DNA from: a bacterium
Lineage (GTDB): Bacteria > Bacillota_I > Bacilli_A > Acholeplasmatales > JAEDCM01
Assembly: GCA_024694145.1 (NCBI GenBank)
Contig: JAILKD010000015.1
Coordinates: 1-33,684, forward strand
Direction of reading: 5' to 3'
DNA length: 33,684 nt
Part shown: positions 9,092 through 17,134 of the stretch, one piece after another
Layout: each line of letters starts with the position of its first letter
Numbering within the stretch: the first letter of the stretch is position 1
Made by a program: the position numbers and the translations under genes
The notes under the pieces: model-generated
Seen by the model: the letters and a program-made list of their open reading frames with translations, nothing else
Databases searched by the model: none
Told to the model about the DNA's origin: nothing

Positions 9092-10480
9092 TTAGAATGA
9101 TAATTTATCTTTAAAATAGTTAACTAATTCAGATATTTTAACACTTTCTTGAGTCATTGTATCTCTGTTTCTTACAGTTACAACATCACTATTTAATGTA
9201 TTTTCATCAATAGTTACACAATAAGGAGTACCGATTGCATCCATTCTTCTATAACGTTTACCGATATTTGCAGCATCATCATAGATTGTCATGTATTCTT
9301 TCTTTAATAAGTCATAAACTTCCATTGCTTTTTCACTATGGAATTTCTTCATTAGTGGGAATACAGCAATTTTATATGGTGCTAAGAATGGATTTAAGTG
9401 TAATACTTCACGTTCTTCACCATTTTCTAAAGTTTCCTTATCATAACTTGAGAATAATACAGTTAAGAATAATCTTTCAACACCTACTGATGGTTCAACT
9501 ACATATGGAATATATCTAGAATTGTCATCTGGATCTACATAATCTAGTTTTTCACCTGAATGATTTTGATGTTGAGTTAAATCGTAATTAGTACGACTTG
9601 CAATACCCCATAATTCACCAAATCCCCATGGGAATCTATATTCAATATCTGTTGTACCATTTGAATAGAATGCTAATTCTTCTTTAGCATGATCTCTAAG
9701 TTGTAAATCATTTTCATTAATTCCTAAATCTTTTAAAAATTGTAAGCAATATTTTCTCCAGTAGTTGAACCAATCAAGTTCTGTTCCTGGTTTACAGAAG
9801 AATTCAAGTTCCATTTGTTCAAATTCTCTTACTCTGAAAATGAAGTTACCTGGAGTAATTTCATTTCTAAATGATTTACCAACTTGGCAAATTCCAAATG
9901 GTATTTTACGTCTACTTGTTCTTTGTACATTTTTAAATTGCACGAAAATACCTTGTGCAGTTTCTGGTCTTAAATATACAGTGTTCTTTTCAGCACTTGC
10001 TGGATCATCGATTACACCTTGAGTTGTCTTAAACATTAAGTTGAACTTTCTAATATCAGTGTAATTTAATTTACCACAGTTAGGACAAACAATATTGTTG
10101 TCATAAATAAATTTTACTAATTTTTCATTTGGCCAGTTATCACCAGTTTCTTTTCCGTTAGTAAAATCTTCAATTAATTTATCAGCTCTATATCTAGTAT
10201 TGCAGCTCTTGCAGTCAATTAAAGGATCACTAAATCCTCCAACATGTCCTGATGCAACCCATACTTCTTTGTTCATAAGAATAGCTGAATCCAAACCAAC
10301 ATTATAAGGATTTTCTTGAACGAATCTCTTCCACCAAGCCTTCTTAATGTTATTTTTTAATTCTACTCCAAGTGGACCAAAATCCCATGCATTAGCAAGT
10401 CCACCATAAATTTCGCTTCCTTGATAAACAAAGCCTTGTTGCTTACAATAAGTTACTAATTGTTCCATATTAATCTTCAT
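9092..10480 (-). CDS. glyS: Glycine--tRNA ligase, single-chain dimeric type
   Basis: Class II aminoacyl-tRNA synthetase charging tRNA-Gly. This is the homodimeric (alpha-2) form, not the GlyQ/GlyS tetramer. It begins with QGFVYQGSEIYGGLANAWD, carries motif 2 (GKSFRNEITPG) and ends with motif 3 (GVERLFL) and an anticodon-binding domain. A zinc-like CxxC pair (CKSC, CPNC) lies in the insertion. The start is taken as the ATG at 10478-10480 (MKINMEQLV) with TTGGAGG upstream; the track adds five residues. 462 residues is normal. No T-box precedes it. It heads the glyS-dnaG-rpoD-trmK-rsmE-mtaB string. Confidence 0.96.
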   Translation of the reverse strand: MKINMEQLVTYCKQQGFVYQGSEIYGGLANAWDFGPLGVELKNNIKKAWWKRFVQENPYNVGLDSAILMNKEVWVASGHVGGFSDPLIDCKSCNTRYRADKLIEDFTNGKETGDNWPNEKLVKFIYDNNIVCPNCGKLNYTDIRKFNLMFKTTQGVIDDPASAEKNTVYLRPETAQGIFVQFKNVQRTSRRKIPFGICQVGKSFRNEITPGNFIFRVREFEQMELEFFCKPGTELDWFNYWRKYCLQFLKDLGINENDLQLRDHAKEELAFYSNGTTDIEYRFPWGFGELWGIASRTNYDLTQHQNHSGEKLDYVDPDDNSRYIPYVVEPSVGVERLFLTVLFSSYDKETLENGEEREVLHLNPFLAPYKIAVFPLMKKFHSEKAMEVYDLLKKEYMTIYDDAANIGKRYRRMDAIGTPYCVTIDENTLNSDVVTVRNRDTMTQESVKISELVNYFKDKLSF

Positions 10481-10543
10481 TGATAAAACCTCCAATAGTT
10501 TATTTATAATCTAAATTAGATTTAAATAAAGCATAACACTATT

Positions 10544-10552
10544 ATTATATCA
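10544..10552 (-). promoter_or_regulatory. Extended -10 promoter for glyS operon
   Basis: The minus strand reads TGATATAAT, an extended -10, about 65 nt before the glyS ATG. The -35 region is weak, as allowed for extended -10 promoters. It lies downstream of the CBM20 gene's terminator. Confidence 0.6.
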
Positions 10553-10600
10553 CAATAATTATATTATTGAGTAGTATTTTTTTAAAATTCAAGAAAAAAA

Positions 10601-10626
10601 TTAAAAACTCTACCGAAAGGTAGAGT
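10601..10626 (-). terminator. Rho-independent terminator after the CBM20 gene
   Basis: Perfect 8-bp stem ACTCTACC / GGTAGAGT with a GAAA tetraloop (10607-10626), followed on the minus strand by T5 and a further T-rich stretch. Strong terminator 27 nt after the CBM20 stop. Confidence 0.93.
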
Positions 10627-10652
10627 CTTTATTGTGTTTGTTTAAGAGTTAA

Positions 10653-11009
10653 TTAGTTAAAACGATAAACATCGATTGTAACTGTTTTATCTTCACAAGC
10701 AGTGAATGTATGGTTTGTAAGTTCAGTACCTTCAACAGTTTTTTCAACTGTATCCCAGCTTTGAGCCTTACATACTTTGAATTCAACTACTGTATCTTTT
10801 TCAAATTTAATACCTGTAGAAGCATAAATTCCATTCTTATTCTTCTTTAAAGCTTTTGCTTTAGTTAGATCCCAGTTTCCTAGTTCTTTAGTATTACCTA
10901 CTAAATAAATAGTTTCATCAGCAATAGCCCCTTCAAGATTAATTTCAAATTTTACAGTTACTTTATTATCAACTTTAGCAGTTGTTGTAGTTTTTTTAAC
11001 AGTTGCCAT
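10653..11009 (-). CDS. Free-standing CBM20-like starch/glycogen-binding protein
   Basis: This 118-residue protein is essentially a single carbohydrate-binding module of the CBM20 (starch-binding) fold. After a Thr/Lys-rich leader come the strand VTVKFEINLE, the signature YLVGNTKELGNWDLTKA with its GNW tryptophan, then VEFKV and a second tryptophan (SWDTVEK). There is no signal peptide, membrane segment or catalytic domain, so it should be cytosolic. It could target glycogen or act as a subunit for another enzyme; the function is unknown. It has its own promoter, terminator and tandem cre-like sites, so it is a single-gene unit between clpB and glyS. Confidence 0.8.
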   Translation of the reverse strand: MATVKKTTTTAKVDNKVTVKFEINLEGAIADETIYLVGNTKELGNWDLTKAKALKKNKNGIYASTGIKFEKDTVVEFKVCKAQSWDTVEKTVEGTELTNHTFTACEDKTVTIDVYRFN

Positions 11010-11033
11010 TATAAATCATCTCCTTCGATATAA

Positions 11034-11062
11034 AGTATATTACAATTTTATAAGAAATACAA
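11034..11062 (-). promoter_or_regulatory. Promoter of the CBM20 gene
   Basis: Minus strand: -35 TTGTAT (11057-11062), 17-nt spacer, -10 TATACT (11034-11039), about 25 nt before the ATG, which has a GAAGGAGATGA ribosome site. Confidence 0.65.
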
Positions 11063-11070
11063 GAAAACCG

Positions 11071-11110
11071 CTTATGAAAAAGTTTTCATTAACTTATGAA
11101 AAAGTTTTCA
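11071..11110 (-). promoter_or_regulatory. Tandem cre-like / LacI-family operator pair upstream of CBM20 gene
   Basis: The 18-bp unit CTTATGAAAAAGTTTTCA occurs twice (11071-11088 and 11093-11110). Each copy holds TGAAAAAGTTTTCA (11075-11088, 11097-11110), one base away from the catabolite-responsive element consensus TGWAANCGNTNWCA. The copies are 22 bp apart, two helical turns, and sit just upstream of the -35. They also lie directly after the clpB stop, so a weak AT-only terminator role is the alternative. Confidence 0.55.
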
Positions 11111-11113
11111 CTA

Positions 11114-13207
11114 TTAGATTTTAGTTAATAAAATCTCATTCTTATAATCCATAACAACTTTATCGTTTGGTTTTAATTCTTCTTTTATGATAGCTTTTGC
11201 TACAATTGTTTCAATATTTTTTTGGATAAAACGTTTAATTGGTCTAGCACCAAATTCAAAACTATATGATTCAGAACAAATGTATTTCTTTAAATCATCA
11301 GTGAATTCAATATGTATTTTGTTATCCATTAAACGCTTTTCAAGTTCATTAAGAAGCTTAGTAACAATCTTAACCGCTACATCTTCACCAAGTGGATTAA
11401 ACATAACAATTTCATCAATACGATTTAAGAATTCAGGTTTGAATTTCTTATGAAGTAATTCTTTGACAAATTCTTTATTTCCGTTAAGTAATTCTTCACT
11501 ACCTAAGTTAGATGTCATAATGATGATTGTGTTTTTAAAATCAACTGTTCTACCTTGGCTATCAGTAATTCTACCATCATCAAGTATTTGAAGTAATAAG
11601 TTAAACACTTCACTATCCGCTTTTTCAATTTCATCAAACAAGACAATCGAATAAGGATTTCGTCTTACAGCTTCAGTTAATTGACCTCCCTCATCATAAC
11701 CTACATATCCTGGAGGTGCACCTATAAGTCTAGATGAACTAAACTTTTCCATATATTCAGACATATCAATTCTTACCATATGAGTTTCGCTATCAAACAA
11801 AGCTTCAGCCAAGCTTCTAGCAACTTCTGTTTTACCTACACCAGTAGGGCCCAAGAATAAGAATGAACCGATTGGTCTATTTTGATCTTTTATTCCAGCA
11901 CGTTGACGTATTATACAATCACTTACTAAGTTGATTGCTTCATCTTGCCCTATAACACGCTTCTTTAAAGTATCGCTTAAAGTAAGAAGTTTTTCTCTAT
12001 CACCTTTTAGTAATTTTGCAACTGGAATTCTAGTCCATTTAGATATAACTTGACATACCATTTCTTCAGTAACTTCTTCTTTTAAAATGTCATTATCATT
12101 ACTTGTTTTTAGTTTTTCTTCTAGCTTAGGAATAATAGAATATTGTATTTCACCAACACGACTATAATTTCCGCTAGCTAAGGCATTATCAAGTTCATTC
12201 TTATACTTTTCAATTTCAAGTTTTGCACTCTTTCTTTCTTCAATAGAAGCTTTCTCTTTATTCCATTTTTCTCTTAAATCTTTTTCTTCTGCTTTGTATT
12301 TTTCAAGGTCATTTAAGATTGTATTTAAACGTTCCTTAGATAGTTCATCAGTTTCTTTTTTTAGAACTGATTTTTCAATTTCAAGTTGTGTAATCTTACG
12401 TTCTAGTTCATCAATTTCTGTTGGAACAGAGTCTAATTGAATACGTATGGAAGCACATGCCTCATCAATTAAATCAATTGCTTTATCAGGTAAAAATCTA
12501 TCTGTAATATATCTATTTGAAAGTGTAGCAGCACTTACAATAGCATTATCAGTAATTTTTACACCATGGAAGCTTTCAAATCTTTCCTTTAAACCACGCA
12601 AAATGCTTATAGTGTCTTCTACTGTTGGTTCTGATACATAAACCTTTTGAAAACGTCTTTCTAAAGCCATATCTGTCTCTATATACTTACGATATTCTTT
12701 TAAAGTAGTTGCTCCTATACAATGTAATTCACCACGTGCAAGCATAGGTTTTAGCATATTAGATGCATCTAGCGCGCCATCACTTCTACCAGCACCAACA
12801 ATTAAGTGAATTTCATCAATGAACATAATTATTTCACCATCAGATTCTTTGACTTTGTTTAAAACTGCTTTTAAACGTTCCTCAAATTCACCACGATACT
12901 TAGCACCAGCTACTAAGGCTCCCATATCTAGTTCATAAATCTTTTTACCTTTAAGTCCTAGTGGTACATCATTTTTAATTATACGGCGTGCTAAGCCCTC
13001 GATAATAGCTGTTTTACCAACACCTGGTTCACCAATTAAAACTGGATTATTTTTAGTTTTCCTTGATAGAATCTTTATGATGTTTCTAATTTCCTCATCA
13101 CGGCCAATTACAGGGTCAATTTTACCTTTTTCGACCTCTTCATTTATTATTCGTCCAAATTTTTTTAAAACATCTGGATCGTTGTTATAATTCATTTCTG
13201 GTTGCAT
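11114..13207 (-). CDS. clpB: Chaperone ClpB lacking the N-terminal domain
   Basis: AAA+ disaggregase that works with DnaK to dissolve protein aggregates. Two ATPase modules are complete: NBD1 with [10 protein letters not shown] near residue 60, the coiled-coil M-domain, then NBD2 with [10 protein letters not shown] and the [13 protein letters not shown] pore loop. The family is about 860 residues, but this protein is about 697 and begins just before NBD1. The mobile N-terminal domain is absent, and promoter plus CIRCE directly precede the start, so it is not hidden upstream. ATG at 13205-13207 has an AGGGGTG ribosome site; the track start is a GTG inside it. Mycoplasma ClpB proteins are similarly short. 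Confidence 0.95.
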   Translation of the reverse strand: MQPEMNYNNDPDVLKKFGRIINEEVEKGKIDPVIGRDEEIRNIIKILSRKTKNNPVLIGEPGVGKTAIIEGLARRIIKNDVPLGLKGKKIYELDMGALVAGAKYRGEFEERLKAVLNKVKESDGEIIMFIDEIHLIVGAGRSDGALDASNMLKPMLARGELHCIGATTLKEYRKYIETDMALERRFQKVYVSEPTVEDTISILRGLKERFESFHGVKITDNAIVSAATLSNRYITDRFLPDKAIDLIDEACASIRIQLDSVPTEIDELERKITQLEIEKSVLKKETDELSKERLNTILNDLEKYKAEEKDLREKWNKEKASIEERKSAKLEIEKYKNELDNALASGNYSRVGEIQYSIIPKLEEKLKTSNDNDILKEEVTEEMVCQVISKWTRIPVAKLLKGDREKLLTLSDTLKKRVIGQDEAINLVSDCIIRQRAGIKDQNRPIGSFLFLGPTGVGKTEVARSLAEALFDSETHMVRIDMSEYMEKFSSSRLIGAPPGYVGYDEGGQLTEAVRRNPYSIVLFDEIEKADSEVFNLLLQILDDGRITDSQGRTVDFKNTIIIMTSNLGSEELLNGNKEFVKELLHKKFKPEFLNRIDEIVMFNPLGEDVAVKIVTKLLNELEKRLMDNKIHIEFTDDLKKYICSESYSFEFGARPIKRFIQKNIETIVAKAIIKEELKPNDKVVMDYKNEILLTKI

Positions 13208-13224
13208 ATCATTCACCCCTTTTA

Positions 13225-13245
13225 GCAGTCTATTCTTTCTACTGC
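13225..13245 (-). other. Short hairpin in the clpB 5' leader
   Basis: GCAGT / ACTGC arms enclose an 11-nt A-rich loop between the promoter and the ribosome site. It may stabilise the leader or mask nothing at all; no function can be read. Confidence 0.35.
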
Positions 13246-13252
13246 CAATTAT

Positions 13253-13294
13253 ATTATATCACTATTTTTAGCACTGTCAATAGTTGAGTGCTAA
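13253..13294 (-). promoter_or_regulatory. clpB promoter overlapped by a CIRCE operator (HrcA site)
   Basis: CIRCE is at 13268-13294: TTAGCACTG, nine bases, GAGTGCTAA, one mismatch from the classical inverted repeat. On the minus strand the -35 TTGACA (13275-13280) lies inside CIRCE, followed by a 16-nt spacer and an extended -10 TGATATAAT (13253-13261). HrcA bound here would block RNA polymerase, so clpB should be heat-shock regulated by HrcA. Confidence 0.93.
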
Positions 13295-13302
13295 TTATTT
13301 TA

Positions 13303-13330
13303 TAAAAATAAAACAGCCTATAAAGGCTGC
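13303..13330 (-). terminator. Terminator after the 159-aa membrane protein gene
   Basis: Stem GCAGCC / GGCTGT (13325-13330 / 13313-13318, one G-U pair) with a 6-nt loop, followed on the minus strand by TTTTATTTTT. Confidence 0.85.
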
Positions 13331-13345
13331 CTTACTTATATCAAA

Positions 13346-13825
13346 TTATTTTTCTTCTTTTTTTACTTCTTCTTTTGGTTCTTCAACAGCTTTTGTTTCT
13401 TTATCGCATGAACAATTGCATTCACATTCTTTAGTTGAATCAACTAAAGCATAAATTAAGCAAATAGCCATTGTTACATTTCTTCCAATTAAGAACAAAT
13501 TAGAAACAATTGTATTTACCTTAATAGCTGTTTTATTAGTAATTTCAAAAGCAGATAATGCATATCCATAGCATTGAACAGCTAAGTAGCAAGCTACTAA
13601 AATTACCATTACAGTTAAAGATAATTTGCATGCTTTCTTTAAAGCACAATCATTAAAGTAACAGAATGCTAAAAATAAAGCTCCTGCGTATAATAATAGA
13701 GTACCAATTAGTCCAGCTCCACCATTATTAAGTGTTCCTGTTAAATTAACAACAGTAAAAGTAAGTAACCAAATAAGAACGATTAATACGAATCTTAATG
13801 GTGCATTTAATTCAATTTTTTTCAT
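13346..13825 (-). CDS. Small four-helix membrane protein with Cys-rich tail, unknown function
   Basis: I do not recognise a family. The 159-residue protein has about four hydrophobic segments: FVLIVLIWLLTFTVV at 12-27, LIGTLLLYAGALFLAFCYF near 39-57, a third near 69-88 and a fourth near 106-127. The tail holds CECNCSC followed by a Lys/Glu-rich, probably disordered end (EEPKEEVKKEEK). The clustered cysteines just after the last helix could bind metal or form disulfides. The ATG has a GGGAGGATT ribosome site. It stands alone between the clpB promoter and the nrdG terminator, with its own terminator. Confidence 0.7.
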   Translation of the reverse strand: MKKIELNAPLRFVLIVLIWLLTFTVVNLTGTLNNGGAGLIGTLLLYAGALFLAFCYFNDCALKKACKLSLTVMVILVACYLAVQCYGYALSAFEITNKTAIKVNTIVSNLFLIGRNVTMAICLIYALVDSTKECECNCSCDKETKAVEEPKEEVKKEEK

Positions 13826-13904
13826 TTTTGTTAATCCTCCCTTAACAATTCAATTATAACTCAATATTTTTAATAATACAATATTTCTTATAGATACGAA
13901 AAAA

Positions 13905-13937
13905 AATAAAAAATAGGAGCCTATTTTAAGCTCCTAT
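13905..13937 (-). terminator. Terminator of the nrdDG operon
   Basis: Eight-base-pair stem ATAGGAGC / GCTCCTAT (13930-13937 / 13913-13920) with a 9-nt loop and a T-rich tract after it on the minus strand. The stem overlaps the nrdG stop codon. Confidence 0.9.
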
Positions 13938-14449
13938 CTATCTGTATCATCTACATCAACAAGTGTGATTTTGCCAGTCCTTCTTGTTTCATTTAAGTCT
14001 ATTACTCTTTGATTTTTAGATCCTCTAAAATTAAGTAATAATGATTTTTCTTCCAGTATAAAAGGTCCATCAACTAATACGTCAACCAAATCTAAGAACT
14101 CCTTTACTTCAGGCTTTTCTAATAGTTCTTCATAAGTAAAACCACTATATGCCCAAACGTTAAGTCCATTTTCTTTTGCCCATTTAGCAATTTTTGCACA
14201 CGGAGTTGGTTGATAAAATGGATCTCCACCTGAGAAAGTTACTCCATCAAGCAGTCCGTTTCTTTTTATTTTTTCTTCTATTTCTTCAATATCCATCAAA
14301 GTTCCTTGGTCCATTGCCCATGTTTCAGGATTATGACATCCCTTACAGTGGTGAAGGCAACCTTGTGTAAATATTACAAATCTAAAGCCTACTCCATCAA
14401 CAATAGAATCATTAGTTAATCCAGCAACTCTAATTTTATTAGATTCCAT
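13934..14449 (-). CDS. nrdG: Anaerobic ribonucleotide reductase activating protein NrdG
   Basis: Radical-SAM activase that installs the glycyl radical on NrdD under anaerobic conditions. The 4Fe-4S motif CLHHCKGC lies near residues 31-38 inside GFRFVIFTQGCLHHCKGCHN. A GGDPFYQP stretch follows, as in pyruvate-formate-lyase-type activases. 171 residues is usual. The start overlaps the nrdD stop by 11 nt, so the two are co-translated; only a weak ribosome site is visible. Confidence 0.96.
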   Translation of the reverse strand: MESNKIRVAGLTNDSIVDGVGFRFVIFTQGCLHHCKGCHNPETWAMDQGTLMDIEEIEEKIKRNGLLDGVTFSGGDPFYQPTPCAKIAKWAKENGLNVWAYSGFTYEELLEKPEVKEFLDLVDVLVDGPFILEEKSLLLNFRGSKNQRVIDLNETRRTGKITLVDVDDTDR

Positions 14450-16745
14450 GTTTAACTCTATCTTCTACTTCTTTACGTTTTGCATTATTGAAACGATCAA
14501 GTGTTCCTACTAGATAACCTGTGATTCTTCTAATACGTTCAAATTTAACTTCATCTTCATTACGTCCACATCCAGGGCAAACATCGTTAATAACTCCTGA
14601 GTAACCACATTCAGGGTCTCTATCTAGTGGATGGTTAATAGAACCATATCCAATTCCACATTCTTTCATGTGTCTTACAATCTTTTCAAATGCATCTAAG
14701 TTCTTAGTTGGAGAACCATCAAGTTCAATATAACTAATGTGTCCAGCATTTGTTAGTGGATGATATTTAGATTCAATACTAATCTTATCAAATGCAGTAA
14801 TATGATAATATACAGGAACATGGAAACTATTTGTGTAGTAATCTTTATCTGTTACTCCAGGAATAACTCCATATCTTTCTTTGTCTAGTTTAACAAATCT
14901 ACCAGATAATCCTTCAGCAGGTGTAGCTAGTAAACTGAAGTTTAGTCCAGTTCTTTGGCTTTCCATATCTAGACGTTTTCTCATATAACCAATAATTTCT
15001 AATCCTAATTTTTGAGCTTCTGTAGACTCACCATGATGTTTACCAATTAAAGCAATTAAGCATTCAGCAAGTCCGATGAATCCACATGATAAAGTACCAT
15101 GTTTAATTACTTCAGCAACTGAATCATCTCTAGATAACTTTTCACTATCTAGCCATACGCCTTGACCCATTAGGAATGGGAAGTTGTATACTTTCTTAGA
15201 TTGTTGAATTCTAAATCTAGCCATTAATTGATCAATTACTAATTGTAATTTTTCATCTAACATTGTAAAGAATTTCTTAATATCATGATTTGCATCAATT
15301 GCAATTCTAGGTAAGTTAATTGATGTAAAGCTTAAGTTACCTCTACCTGTAACAATTTCTCTTGTTGGATCATATACATTTCCAATTACTCTAGTACGGC
15401 ATCCCATATATGCAACTTCTGTTTTATAATCACCTTTCTTATAGTATTGTAAGTTATAAGGTGCATCAATAAATGAGAAGTTAGGGAATAATCTCTTAGA
15501 ACTTACTCTACAAGCTAATTTAAAGATATCATAGTTAGGATCTCCTGGATTGTAGTCGATTCCATCTTTAATCTTTAAAATTTGAATAGGGAATATTGGT
15601 GTTTCACCATTACCTAAACCAGCTTCAGTAGCAAGTAATAATTGTTTCATAACCATTCTACCTTCGCTTGATGTATCAGTACCATAGTTAATAGACGAGA
15701 ATGGAACTTGAGCACCAGCTCTTGAATGCATTGTATTTAAGTTATGAATTAAAGCTTCCATAGCTTGGTATGTTTGTTTTTCAGTTTCTTTATAAGCTTC
15801 TCTCTTAGCAAAGCTTTGAGCAACAGCAATTTGTTCATCACTTATTAAATCAGCTAAATAAGTTGCTTCAACTTCTTTATATCCATTATTATCATCAATG
15901 ATAGGCCATATCTTATCATTTTCCATTATCTTATTATAAATGTTTTTAGCAGCTTCATCAGCATTTTCAACACCAAAGATAGATAATACTTTACCCATGT
16001 TAGAAACATACATTTTTCTATATGTTTTCATAACACCTGGAGCAATACCATAATCAAAGTTTGGAATTGATTGTCCACCGTGTTGATCATTTTGGTTAGC
16101 TTGAATAGCTATACAAGCAAGTGAAGCATAACTTAAAACACTATTAGGTTCTCTTAAGAATCCATGTCCTGTAGAGAAACCACCTTTAAATAATTCTAAT
16201 ATATCGATTTGGCAACAAGTAAGTGTTAGAGTTAGGAAGTCTAAGTCATGAATATGAATATCTCCAACTCTATGAGCTTTAGCATGTTCAGGAAGTAAAA
16301 CTTGATTTAGATAAAATTCTTTAGCACCTTCTGATCCATACTTAAGCATTGTACCCATGGCTGTATCACCATCGATATTTGCATTTTCTCTTTTTATATC
16401 ATTCTCAAATGCAGACTTAAATGTAATATCATAGTAAGTCTTCATTAATCTTGTATTTCTTTCTCTGACCTTACTTCTTTCAGATCTATAAAGAATATAA
16501 GATTTTGCAACATCAGTTAATCCTGAGTTCATTAATACACGTTCAACTTCATCTTGAACCATTTCTACTGTTGGACTCTTTATATTTTTTCCATCAAAAG
16601 TAGCGCAAACTTTAGCAGCTAAATCTTCTGCTTTTTGGAAATCAGAAAGTCCACATGATTGCATTGCTTTGAAGATGGCACTGGCGATTTTTGTTTCATT
16701 AAATGGAACGGTTCTACCATCTCTTTTAATAATTTCTGAAACCAT
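14439..16745 (-). CDS. nrdD: Anaerobic ribonucleoside-triphosphate reductase NrdD
   Basis: Class III ribonucleotide reductase that makes dNTPs from NTPs without oxygen, using formate and a glycyl radical. Residues 3-95 form an ATP-cone regulatory domain (IIKRDGRTVPFNETKIASAI). The active-site cysteine region (GTLSCGFIGLAECL) is near residue 550-560. The C-terminal zinc site CGYSG...CPGCG and the glycyl-radical loop RRITGYLVG near 745 are intact. 768 residues is normal. The ATG has an AAGGAGAGAA ribosome site. With nrdG downstream this implies anaerobic DNA precursor synthesis. Confidence 0.97.
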   Translation of the reverse strand: MVSEIIKRDGRTVPFNETKIASAIFKAMQSCGLSDFQKAEDLAAKVCATFDGKNIKSPTVEMVQDEVERVLMNSGLTDVAKSYILYRSERSKVRERNTRLMKTYYDITFKSAFENDIKRENANIDGDTAMGTMLKYGSEGAKEFYLNQVLLPEHAKAHRVGDIHIHDLDFLTLTLTCCQIDILELFKGGFSTGHGFLREPNSVLSYASLACIAIQANQNDQHGGQSIPNFDYGIAPGVMKTYRKMYVSNMGKVLSIFGVENADEAAKNIYNKIMENDKIWPIIDDNNGYKEVEATYLADLISDEQIAVAQSFAKREAYKETEKQTYQAMEALIHNLNTMHSRAGAQVPFSSINYGTDTSSEGRMVMKQLLLATEAGLGNGETPIFPIQILKIKDGIDYNPGDPNYDIFKLACRVSSKRLFPNFSFIDAPYNLQYYKKGDYKTEVAYMGCRTRVIGNVYDPTREIVTGRGNLSFTSINLPRIAIDANHDIKKFFTMLDEKLQLVIDQLMARFRIQQSKKVYNFPFLMGQGVWLDSEKLSRDDSVAEVIKHGTLSCGFIGLAECLIALIGKHHGESTEAQKLGLEIIGYMRKRLDMESQRTGLNFSLLATPAEGLSGRFVKLDKERYGVIPGVTDKDYYTNSFHVPVYYHITAFDKISIESKYHPLTNAGHISYIELDGSPTKNLDAFEKIVRHMKECGIGYGSINHPLDRDPECGYSGVINDVCPGCGRNEDEVKFERIRRITGYLVGTLDRFNNAKRKEVEDRVKHGI

Positions 16746-16806
16746 AGTTAATTCTCTCCTTTTTTATATTAAATTTTAAATTGGTTTTTTGCGGAAATGT
16801 ATAAAT

Positions 16807-16836
16807 ATTATATCGTATGATTAACTATATTGTCAA
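16807..16836 (-). promoter_or_regulatory. nrdDG promoter
   Basis: Minus strand: -35 TTGACA (16831-16836), 18-nt spacer, -10 TATAAT (16807-16812). It is about 60 nt before the nrdD ATG. Confidence 0.8.
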
Positions 16837-16844
16837 ACAGCCAA

Positions 16845-16861
16845 ATAGTTTGGAAAACTAT
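16845..16861. promoter_or_regulatory. 17-bp palindrome upstream of the nrdD promoter, candidate operator
   Basis: Perfect 7-3-7 inverted repeat ATAGTTT-GGA-AAACTAT, 8 bp upstream of the -35. It differs in spacing and sequence from the 16-bp NrdR box, so the regulator is unknown. Confidence 0.5.
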
Positions 16862-16925
16862 GTGGAAAAGTATTGTATTATGGCTTAATATAGCGATAAA
16901 GCTCAAAATGTGGAAATGTGGATAA
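16861..16925 (-). promoter_or_regulatory. Cluster of three DnaA-box-like sites upstream of nrdD
   Basis: On the minus strand: a perfect DnaA box TTATCCACA (16917-16925), then ATTTCCACA (16909-16917), then TTTTCCACA (16861-16869). All have the same orientation. They lie next to a very AT-rich tract and just upstream of the nrdD palindrome and promoter. Binding by DnaA is inferred from the 9-mers only. Confidence 0.5.
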
Positions 16926-17029
16926 CTTTATGTTGAATTCTTGATTTTCCTTTTATAAAGCAATTATTTTAATAATAAAAAAAATCGAAATTTTTAAAAA
17001 TTTTTTTTTACTGAAAACTAATGAAAAAT

Positions 17030-17061
17030 GAAAGAAAAACCAGTGAAAATTTTTTCACTGG
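17030..17061 (-). terminator. Terminator after deoD
   Basis: Ten-base-pair stem CCAGTGAAAA / TTTTCACTGG (17040-17049 / 17052-17061), followed on the minus strand by TTTTTCTTT. It ends the deoC-deoD unit before the nrdD control region. Confidence 0.85.
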
Positions 17062-17134
17062 ATAAAATGTTTTTATATAGCCATAATCTATAATTAAATG
17101 CTTTTTCAAATGAGTTTACTTACAAAAAAACAAG

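Larger units (their letters stand above)
16746..17134. other. 389-bp intergenic region: nrdD control region plus deoD terminator
   Basis: No coding frame is convincing here. From left to right it holds the nrdD ribosome site, the nrdD promoter, a 17-bp palindrome, three DnaA-box-like 9-mers, a very AT-rich stretch (about 16970-17010), and the deoD terminator at 17040-17061. The remaining 17062-17134 shows nothing I can name. Confidence 0.7.

Noticed and set aside
9235-10022. Plus-strand ORFs of 94 and 85 residues inside glyS
   Set aside because: Shadow frames opposite a conserved gene, with no ribosome sites and low-complexity translations; the same holds for the other plus-strand track lines except 32117-32395.
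10509-10525. Palindrome around TCTAAATTAGA in the glyS leader as a T-box or operator
   Set aside because: It is short and AT-only, and no T-box sequence or terminator is present between promoter and glyS.
16845-16861. NrdR box upstream of nrdD
   Set aside because: The palindrome is 7-3-7 and does not match the 16-bp ACACTATATATTGTGT-type box; kept only as an unassigned operator.
16861-17010. Replication origin
   Set aside because: Only three box-like 9-mers, and no dnaA, dnaN, gidA or other origin genes beside it; gene direction does not switch here.
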